In this document: piece after piece, positions 13,845 through 19,325 of the stretch
How positions within the stretch are numbered: position 1 is the stretch's first letter
Layout: each line of letters opens with the position of its first letter
Assembly (NCBI GenBank): GCA_030590405.1
Contig: JAUUYO010000027.1
Coordinates: 1 to 19,325, forward strand
DNA length: 19,325 bases
Direction of reading: 5' to 3'
Origin: Kangiellaceae bacterium
GTDB taxonomy: Bacteria > Pseudomonadota > Gammaproteobacteria > Enterobacterales > Kangiellaceae
Notes under the pieces: model-generated
Told to the model about the DNA's origin: nothing
Seen by the model: only the letters and a program-made list of their open reading frames with translations
Databases searched by the model: none
Translations under genes and position numbers: made by a program

Positions 13845-15204
13845 TTTATTGGTTGTTGAAGATGATTTTGCGTTACGTAGCGCGCTAATGGCAAGTTTGG
13901 AAGTGTCAGGCTATCAGGTTAATGCAGTGGAAAGTGCAGAAGCCGCAGTGGCTGTTTTAAATAAATCGCCAGCCCCGGATATGGTAATAACCGACATTCA
14001 AATGCAGCAAATGTCTGGCATTGATTTATTAAAATATATCCGAAAAACTAATGCGTCTTTACCGGTGATCCTGATGACCGCCTATGGAGATGTGAGTGAC
14101 GCTGTCGAAGTTATGCGATTGGGTGCTTGCGATTATTTACAAAAACCGTTTGAACCAGAAAAGTTGAGCGGGTTAATCAATAATTACTTACCCAATTATA
14201 ATATGGAAGAAATCGTCATTGAAGATCCACGCAGTATCGAAATATACCAGTACGCTAAAAAAATCAGCCGTACAGTCTCCAATGTTTTATTAACCGGTGC
14301 CAGTGGGGCTGGTAAGGAAGTGATGGCCAAATATATTCATCAAAACTCCGATCGAAGTGAACAAAAATTTGTTGCGATTAATTGTGCGGCAATACCCGAG
14401 AACATGTTGGAAGCGACCTTGTTTGGTTATGAGAAAGGCGCATTTACAGGGGCTTGTCAGGCAAGTGCAGGAAAGTTTGAACAAGCGCAAGAGGGCACGT
14501 TGTTGCTCGATGAAATTTCAGAAATGCCATTATCACTGCAAGCCAAAATATTACGAGTGATCCAGGAAAAAGAAGTCGAACGTTTGGGCGGAAAAAAAAT
14601 AATTAAGCTGGATGTAAGGATCATCGCGACCACCAATCGGGATCTCAAAGAAGAAGTCGAGGAAAAACATTTTCGCCAGGACCTGTATTATCGTCTGAAC
14701 GTTTTTCCGATCCATTGCTTACAATTGAAAGAGCGGCCTAAAGATATATTGCCGCTGGCAAATGTTTTGTTAGCTAAATACGAGCGAACCAATCATCAAG
14801 GGCAACTGGAATTTTCAGCCGAAGCGGTAGCTAAATTAATCAGCTACGACTGGCCTGGAAATGTCCGAGAGTTGGATAATCTGGTACAACGAGTGGCGGT
14901 ATTGGCATCAAATCAAATTATCGGGGCGGATGAGATTATTTTTGAAGGGCGGAACTATGAAGAAACCGCTAGCGGAGAGCCTGTCAACCAACCTGAGTCA
15001 TCTGGTGACGCTCAAAACAGTCAGCTTGGCAGCGATATGCGCCATCATGAATATCAACTGATCATTGAATCATTGGCAAAGTGCGGTGGTAAGAAAAAAG
15101 AAGTCGCCGAGCAGCTTGGTATTAGCGCCCGCACTCTCAGATATAAAATAGCAAAAATGCGTGAAGTCGGTTACAGCATTCCAGATAAAAAATCCCTTGT
15201 TTAA
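13834..15204 (+). CDS. fleR: Sigma-54-dependent response regulator FleR/FlrC
   Basis: FleR, once phosphorylated by FleS, activates sigma-54 promoters of basal body and hook genes. With the GTG at 13834 as start the protein has 456 residues. The receiver domain (1-120) has acidic D10/D11, phospho-acceptor D54 (VITDIQM), T82 and K104. The AAA+ domain (about 130-365) has Walker A GASGAGKE (155-162; the common form is GESGTGKE) and GAFTGA (202-207). The C-terminal Fis-type HTH reads AEQLGISARTLRYKIAKMR. The GTG is chosen because AGGAG lies 7 nt upstream and the protein then begins (M)TTNLLVVEDD as in homologues. The ATG at 13828 is only 1 nt from that site, and the frame upstream (to 13753) overlaps the FleS tail. 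Confidence 0.94.
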   Translation: MTTNLLVVEDDFALRSALMASLEVSGYQVNAVESAEAAVAVLNKSPAPDMVITDIQMQQMSGIDLLKYIRKTNASLPVILMTAYGDVSDAVEVMRLGACDYLQKPFEPEKLSGLINNYLPNYNMEEIVIEDPRSIEIYQYAKKISRTVSNVLLTGASGAGKEVMAKYIHQNSDRSEQKFVAINCAAIPENMLEATLFGYEKGAFTGACQASAGKFEQAQEGTLLLDEISEMPLSLQAKILRVIQEKEVERLGGKKIIKLDVRIIATTNRDLKEEVEEKHFRQDLYYRLNVFPIHCLQLKERPKDILPLANVLLAKYERTNHQGQLEFSAEAVAKLISYDWPGNVRELDNLVQRVAVLASNQIIGADEIIFEGRNYEETASGEPVNQPESSGDAQNSQLGSDMRHHEYQLIIESLAKCGGKKKEVAEQLGISARTLRYKIAKMREVGYSIPDKKSLV

Positions 15205-15258
15205 GATAAGCAGAATTTAAGATAAGCAGAATTTAAGATAAGCAGAATTTAAGGTAAG
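15200..15258. repeat. Tandem 16-bp repeat (x3 plus partial) between fleR and fliE
   Basis: TTTAAGATAAGCAGAA occurs three times head to tail (15200-15215, 15216-15231, 15232-15247), then a partial copy TTTAAGGTAAG with one change. The first copy holds the fleR stop codon and the last supplies the AAGG Shine-Dalgarno of fliE. It fills the whole gap and leaves no room for a promoter. Confidence 0.95.
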
Positions 15259-15262
15259 TATT

Positions 15263-15592
15263 ATGAAAACATCCTTGCAGACTAACCAGTTATTAACTCA
15301 AATGCAGCAGCTCAGTAAGCTCGCTAAAGCAGGAAGCAATAGCGGAATTAATCCTGTTGTTAACAGCGGCTCTGAATTTGGCAACTTATTCACTAAAGCC
15401 GTTAATACGGTTAATCAACAACAAATGGAAGCAGGGCGACTGATCGATCAGGTTGAAACTGGCGATGGTGGTGTCAGTTTGGTAAAAGCCATGATCTCCT
15501 CACAAAAAGCTGGCGTCGCGTTTCAAGCTACCTTGCAAGTCAGAAACCGAGTGGTTTCTGCTTATCAAGATATTATGAATATGCCGATATAG
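15263..15592 (+). CDS. fliE: Flagellar hook-basal body protein FliE
   Basis: FliE links the MS ring to the rod and is the first export substrate. The product has 109 residues, the usual size. The N-terminus is variable; the conserved core follows: FGNLFTKAVNTVNQQQMEAG (about 39-58), the TGDGGVSLVKAMISSQKAGV helix and the end ATLQVRNRVVSAYQDIMNMP, which is diagnostic. AAGG lies 7 nt before the ATG, inside the partial repeat. It opens the fliEFGH run and is followed 98 nt later by fliF. No promoter is visible between fleR and fliE, so transcription probably continues from fleSR or starts within fleR. Confidence 0.95.
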   Translation: MKTSLQTNQLLTQMQQLSKLAKAGSNSGINPVVNSGSEFGNLFTKAVNTVNQQQMEAGRLIDQVETGDGGVSLVKAMISSQKAGVAFQATLQVRNRVVSAYQDIMNMPI

Positions 15593-15690
15593 AGTAGTAG
15601 CGAGTTATAAGTTTTGAAAAAAAATAATAGATACCCCCTCTAATTTAGAGCTAACCACTCAGCAAGCTATTACATTTGGAGAGTTAAAAA

Positions 15691-17364
15691 GTGGCAGAAG
15701 CAGCAACAACTGAACTCGTTCCAGCAGAAACAGGAGCCGCCGGGGTTTTGCCCGGTATGAATAGTCTTGCACCGTTAAAGCAAGTGGGTATCCTGATCGC
15801 TATTGCGGCGAGTATGGCATTGGGCGTTTTTATTGCGTTATGGTCAAATGATCCAGCCATGCGGCCATTACCTCATTTGGAGTCAGAGTCTTCGATGGAT
15901 GTGATCAATTATCTGGAACAGCAACAAATTCCTTACCAGGTTGGCACTAATGGACAAATATTAATTCCGCAATCCAGATATAAACGAATTCAAATGGAAT
16001 TAGGCTCACAAGGAGTCGTTTTGGAAGATGCCAGCAGTCGTTCTTACCTTGATCAAGACACCGGTTTTGGAGTATCTCAACGGATGGAAAAAGCGCGTTT
16101 ATTACGCACTCAGGAAATGCAACTCAAAGCAACCTTAGAAGAATTTAATGGCGTTCGTGCAGTCAAAGTTCATTTAGCTATTCCTAAAGAATCATCTTTT
16201 ATTAAAAATCGGCGTAAGTCGAGCGCTTCTATTTTATTAAATCTTTATTCCAGAGGTGCGATTTCTGAACAACAAAGTGATGCGATGGTTGATCTGGTAG
16301 CCGGAAGTATTCCTAATATGGAACGTAGCCAGGTGACCATTACCGATCAGTTTGGCCGTTTATATCACTCCGGTTCAATGAGTAAACGGCAAAGGGAAAG
16401 CTCCAGAGAGCTGAGCATTGTCAGAGAAAGGCAAAACGAAATTCGTAGTCGAATTGAACAAATATTAACTCCGATTGTCGGGGCCGCCGCTTTCACAGTA
16501 CAAGTTAATCTGGATATGGATTTTACGCAAAAGGAGCAAACCATCCAGACGTTTAATCCCGATCTGCCAGCAATACGCAGTGAAAGAACCATTGAAGATA
16601 ATCGCAACTCGGCTGGTGCTCAAGGAGTCCCCGGCGCACTATCTAATCAGCCACCAGGAAGTTCAACCATTCCGGCCAATGCCGTGGGCGCGAATGCCAA
16701 TCAAAATTCAGCGATTGCAAACCGGCGTATAGAAGCGGAAAGAAATTTTGATCTGGATACAACCATCAGCCATATTTTAACACCTGAAGCAGTGGTCAAT
16801 CGGGTGAGTATTTCAGTGGGTTTAGACTATGTTGATGATCCTAATAATGCCGGACAAAAAATGCCACGGGTAACAGCTGATATGGATCGGATCAGTCGAT
16901 TGATTCAGGCCGCGATTGGTTTTAGCACGCAAAGAGGCGACGTGGTCAGTGTCGAGTCTTTTCCATTTGTGACTGGCGAAACCTTACCGGTTCCCGCACC
17001 ATTGCCCATTTATGAGCAAGAGTTCTTTCAGTCGATGATAAAACCAGCCATTGGTTTGATTTTGGGGCTACTGCTGATTTTTATGGTGTTAAGACCCGCT
17101 TTTAGCAATCTCTCAACAGCTCCTGGTATCATCTCAGGATCGGAGCATCAAGAAGAAGCCGATTTTGATGATTTAGGTAGTGGTTTGGTTGGTGGAGAAG
17201 GTTTAGCGGGCGATCAGGTGACTTTGTCTGGCCATGACAATCTGGAGCTTCCACCACCAACTGTAGGTGAGGTAAAAAAACTGGAACAGGCAAAAGGCGT
17301 GGTCAGTAACAATCCGACCTTAGTAGCACAGTTAATCAAGGGATGGGTTGAAGAAGATGGCTGA
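15691..17364 (+). CDS. fliF: Flagellar MS-ring protein FliF
   Basis: FliF forms the MS ring in the inner membrane, the base on which rod, export gate and C ring assemble. The 557 residues start at a GTG with GGAGAG 7 nt upstream. There are two membrane segments, about 33-50 (GILIAIAASMALGVFIAL) and about 453-470 (IGLILGLLLIFMVL). The periplasmic part carries the ring-building motifs: YQVGTNGQILIPQSRYKRIQ, GFGVSQRMEKARLLRTQEMQ and FNGVRAVKVHLAIPKESSF. A Ser/Asn/Ala-rich loop around 310-345 is variable in the family. The cytoplasmic tail ends NNPTLVAQLIKGWVEEDG, the peptide that binds FliG. The stop overlaps the fliG start by 8 nt. Confidence 0.97.
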   Translation: MAEAATTELVPAETGAAGVLPGMNSLAPLKQVGILIAIAASMALGVFIALWSNDPAMRPLPHLESESSMDVINYLEQQQIPYQVGTNGQILIPQSRYKRIQMELGSQGVVLEDASSRSYLDQDTGFGVSQRMEKARLLRTQEMQLKATLEEFNGVRAVKVHLAIPKESSFIKNRRKSSASILLNLYSRGAISEQQSDAMVDLVAGSIPNMERSQVTITDQFGRLYHSGSMSKRQRESSRELSIVRERQNEIRSRIEQILTPIVGAAAFTVQVNLDMDFTQKEQTIQTFNPDLPAIRSERTIEDNRNSAGAQGVPGALSNQPPGSSTIPANAVGANANQNSAIANRRIEAERNFDLDTTISHILTPEAVVNRVSISVGLDYVDDPNNAGQKMPRVTADMDRISRLIQAAIGFSTQRGDVVSVESFPFVTGETLPVPAPLPIYEQEFFQSMIKPAIGLILGLLLIFMVLRPAFSNLSTAPGIISGSEHQEEADFDDLGSGLVGGEGLAGDQVTLSGHDNLELPPPTVGEVKKLEQAKGVVSNNPTLVAQLIKGWVEEDG

Positions 17365-18370
17365 AGATAAATCAGGAAAAAAAATCTCCGGGGTGGAAAA
17401 AGCTGCTGTGTTGCTATTATCTTTAGGAGAGGAGACTGCCGCCGAAGTGTTAAAACATATGGGGCCAAAAGAAGTGCAGTTATTAGGCATGAGCATGGCT
17501 TCGCTAAAAAATATCGACAAAGGCACGGTCGAAGATGTGGTGGATGAGTTTTTAGAAAAAGTCGAAGAGCAAACCGGTATTGGTATCGGTACAGAAGATT
17601 ACATTCGCAGCACCTTAAAAGCGGCGCTCGGGGAGGATAAAGCTGGCAGCATTATTGATCGCATTTTGGCTGGAGCTAATACCAAAGGGTTAGATACCTT
17701 AAAATGGATGGACGCGCGTTCGGTTGCCGATGTAGTGCGTTTTGAACATCCACAAATACAGTCGATTATTTTATCTTACTTAGATCCAGATCAAGCCGCC
17801 GAAGTACTTAAATTATTACCGGAGAAAGTTCGTATTGATTTAACCATGCGGATCGCCGCGCTCGAAGCGGTGCAACCGGACGCGTTACAAGAACTCAACG
17901 ACATCATGGAAAAACAGTTTACCGGCAGTGGTTCGACTCAAGCCCATGAAATTGGCGGAGTCAAAAAAGTGGCGGACATCATGAATTTTATGGACGGCAC
18001 CAATGAAGCATTAATTATGGATGGACTTAAAGAAACCGACGAAGATTTAGCCCAGAACATTCAAGATTTAATGTTTGTCTTTGATAATTTGGAACAAGTG
18101 GATGACCGAGGTATTCAATCCTTGTTAAGAGAAATTTCGACCGATACATTAATCGTTGCACTAAAAGCTTGCGAAGAAGCAATCAAGGAGAAAATATTTA
18201 AAAACATGTCCAAACGAGCTGCTGAACTAATGCGTGATGATTTGGAAGCGATGGGACCGGTGAAGTTAAGTGAAGTTGAATCGGCACAAAAAGAAATACT
18301 AACGATTGCAAGACGGATGGCCGAATCCGGTGAAATTGTGTTGGGTGGTAGTGGCGAGGAAATGGTATAA
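17357..18370 (+). CDS. fliG: Flagellar motor switch protein FliG
   Basis: FliG is the C-ring protein that touches the stator and converts ion flow into torque and direction. With the ATG at 17357 it has 337 residues (MAEDKSGKKISGVEKAA), overlapping fliF by 8 nt; a TTG at 17348 would add three residues but is less likely. The N-terminal domain (about 10-100) binds FliF; the middle domain has the EHPQ motif (RFEHPQIQSIILSYL); the C-terminal domain has FDNLEQVDDRGIQSLLREIS and KNMSKRAAELMRDDLEAMGP, which carry the charged residues facing MotA/PomA. It ends EMV. The gap to fliH is 200 nt, unusual for this operon. Confidence 0.97.
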   Translation: MAEDKSGKKISGVEKAAVLLLSLGEETAAEVLKHMGPKEVQLLGMSMASLKNIDKGTVEDVVDEFLEKVEEQTGIGIGTEDYIRSTLKAALGEDKAGSIIDRILAGANTKGLDTLKWMDARSVADVVRFEHPQIQSIILSYLDPDQAAEVLKLLPEKVRIDLTMRIAALEAVQPDALQELNDIMEKQFTGSGSTQAHEIGGVKKVADIMNFMDGTNEALIMDGLKETDEDLAQNIQDLMFVFDNLEQVDDRGIQSLLREISTDTLIVALKACEEAIKEKIFKNMSKRAAELMRDDLEAMGPVKLSEVESAQKEILTIARRMAESGEIVLGGSGEEMV

Positions 18371-18375
18371 ACATT

Positions 18376-18402
18376 GCTAAAGGCTAGCGATTTTTTTCTT
18401 TT
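18376..18402 (+). terminator. Possible weak terminator after fliG
   Basis: A short stem (TGCTA / TAGCG, with one T-G wobble) is followed by ATTTTTTTCTTTT. The T-run is strong but the stem is only 4-5 bp. If active it would reduce transcription into fliH. Confidence 0.3.
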
Positions 18403-18542
18403 GGTAGGATCGCGCATCCCCGCCGCGAAAAAAAACCTAATTTAGATCATGAGAAAAATTTAAACTAAACATCGCTTTCCCGGACCTGCTTTTCCTTAGG
18501 AGGATCGACTCTTGGTAGCGCAACGAGACGCAGCTCCTACCG
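18403..18542. repeat. REP-like inverted pair in the fliG-fliH gap
   Basis: GGTAGGATCGCGCATCCCCG at 18403 on the plus strand and CGGTAGGAGCTGCG at 18542 on the minus strand are facing, related elements of the GTAGGA(G/T)C type with imperfect palindromes behind them (for example GGTAGCG/CGC and CTACC at 18514-18541). A similar minus-strand CGGTAGGAGC lies at 8011-8020. They look like members of a small extragenic repeat family, less well preserved than the pair after fleQ. Confidence 0.5.
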
Positions 18543-18570
18543 ATACACGGGGGAGTTTAATAGAAATGAG

Positions 18571-19281
18571 ATGACTATGGTATTAAAAGCAAAATCAGAA
18601 ACTCCGATCAAACCGATGAGGAATGTCAAACAATACCAGTCCTGGAAAATGCCTTCTATAAGTGCTAAAGAAGGCAAAATATTTCGCCAACCGGTGGAGG
18701 AAGAAAATCCCGAAGTTGAAGAAAAAACGGAGGAATTAATTACCGCAGAAGCCTTGCAAGCAATCAAAGACCAAGCCTATACCGAAGGCTTTGAAAAAGG
18801 TCGGCGAGAAGGACTGGATTCGGCAGTCGATGAAATTGAACGCAAAAAACAAATACTGAATAAGTTTTTGAGTGAGTTGGACGATCCCTTGCAACAGTGC
18901 GGCGAACAAACTCAACAAGAATTATTAGAACTGGCGTTTGCCATCTCTCGCCAAATCGTCCGTCGGGAACTAAAGCAAGATCCCACGCAATTAATCGCAA
19001 TTATTCGAGAAGCATTAAAATTACTTCCCATAGGTTCTAAAAATATTCAAATACTGCTTCACCCCGATGATGCCTCGATTGTCAGAGAGGTTTTGTCGAT
19101 TAATAAAGATTCTCAGGATTCGAGGTGGCGACTTGTCGAAGAACCATCGATGGAGCGAGGTGGCTGTTTATTAAAAACCGAAAATTCCAAAGTAGATGCA
19201 TCGGTTGACCGACAGATAGCAGTGTTATTTAGCCGACTGGTTGGTGGGCAGCGAGCGGGTGAAGAAAATGATCGAGGGTAA
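18571..19281 (+). CDS. fliH: Flagellar assembly protein FliH
   Basis: FliH is the stator-like regulator that holds the export ATPase FliI and connects it to the C ring. The 236 residues show a variable, charged N-terminus (1-65), a Glu/Gln/Lys-rich coiled-coil with AYTEGFEKGRREGLDSAVDE (the GxxxG-type repeat region of FliH, about 70-90), and the V-ATPase E-subunit-like C-terminal domain (about 110-236) with ISRQIVRRELKQDPTQLIAI, HPDDASIV and RGGCLLKTENSKVDASVDRQ. The start is not certain: ATG codons at 18571 and 18577 are in frame, and the only strong Shine-Dalgarno (GGGGGAG at 18549) is too far from both. The 3' end runs into the tandem repeat that starts the next frame. Confidence 0.95.
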   Translation: MTMVLKAKSETPIKPMRNVKQYQSWKMPSISAKEGKIFRQPVEEENPEVEEKTEELITAEALQAIKDQAYTEGFEKGRREGLDSAVDEIERKKQILNKFLSELDDPLQQCGEQTQQELLELAFAISRQIVRRELKQDPTQLIAIIREALKLLPIGSKNIQILLHPDDASIVREVLSINKDSQDSRWRLVEEPSMERGGCLLKTENSKVDASVDRQIAVLFSRLVGGQRAGEENDRG

Positions 19282-19325
19282 AAAAATGATCGAGGGTAAA
19301 AAAATGATCGAGGGTAAAAAAATGA
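19268..19325 (+). CDS. fliI: Start of probable fliI (export ATPase), partial
   Basis: An ATG at 19268 overlaps the end of fliH in another frame and stays open to the window edge, reading Met-Ile-Glu-Gly-Lys-Lys three times and then Met. By gene order the next gene should be fliI. Identity cannot be shown because no FliI-specific sequence is present; the true start may be any of the four ATGs. Confidence 0.4.
   Translation, partial: MIEGKKMIEGKKMIEGKKM
19268..19325. repeat. Tandem 18-bp repeat (x3 plus partial) at the fliH/fliI joint
   Basis: ATGATCGAGGGTAAAAAA is repeated exactly at 19268-19285, 19286-19303 and 19304-19321, then ATGA reaches the window end. Each unit holds an ATG plus a GAGGG Shine-Dalgarno placed 7 nt before the next ATG. 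The fliH stop (TAA, 19279-19281) lies in the first unit. Confidence 0.95.

Noticed and set aside
15200..15258. CRISPR-like array
   Set aside because: The repeats are directly adjacent with no spacers and the unit is only 16 bp; the same holds for the repeat at 19268-19325.
15593..15690. Promoter between fliE and fliF
   Set aside because: No GG-N10-GC or sigma-28 core; the 98-bp gap is AT-rich with only the fliF ribosome site recognisable.
17348..17356. TTG start for fliG
   Set aside because: The ATG at 17357 gives the standard FliG N-terminus and length.

Overview
The window is about 19.3 kb of a flagellar gene cluster from a Gram-negative bacterium. It is almost certainly a gammaproteobacterium with a polar flagellum: it has the FleQ/FleS/FleR (FlrA/B/C) hierarchy, the FliEFGH order, FlaG and tandem flagellins, and no FlhDC. 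The DNA is AT-rich by eye. A marine group such as Oceanospirillales or Kangiellaceae relatives would fit, but that is a guess; no rRNA or housekeeping gene is present to settle it.

Layout, left to right. (1) 2-2466, plus strand: the 3' part of flgK and complete flgL, the two hook-filament junction proteins. (2) 2521-5192, minus strand: fliD (filament cap), fliS (flagellin chaperone), a fliT-like gene and a GNAT acetyltransferase gene, tightly packed and transcribed toward flgL. (3) 5497-9661, minus strand: flaG and two full-length flagellin genes. Each flagellin has a strong sigma-28 promoter (TAAA-N15-GCCGATAC) unusually far upstream, giving leaders of roughly 210 and 360 nt that carry inverted repeats and a recurring CTGAGAA motif. 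(4) 9662-10513: a long non-coding stretch holding the second flagellin promoter, what looks like the relic 5' end of another flagellin gene, and several hairpins. (5) 10514-15204, plus strand: fleQ, a REP-type inverted repeat pair, a sigma-54 promoter, then fleS and fleR. fleS is split by an in-frame TAA. (6) 15263 to the end, plus strand: fliE, fliF, fliG, fliH and the first codons of what is probably fliI.

How the parts work together (family knowledge): FleQ with sigma-54 switches on fleSR; the FleS kinase and FleR regulator switch on the basal body and hook genes; release of FlgM then frees sigma-28 for flagellin. The promoters seen here fit this: sigma-54 before fleS, sigma-28 before both flagellins, and candidate sites of both kinds before fliD.

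The gene content is a conventional flagellar locus and I see no wholly new system. The unusual points lie at the joints: short tandem duplications at several gene boundaries (18 bp x3 carrying a Shine-Dalgarno and ATG at the fliH/fliI joint; 16 bp x3 at fleR/fliE; 15 bp x2 inside the REP pair; 14 bp x2 in a flagellin leader), the stop codon in fleS, long structured flagellin leaders including a 12-nt match to the complement of the 16S rRNA 3' end, the flagellin relic, and a 200-bp gap with repeats inside the normally compact fliG-fliH joint.
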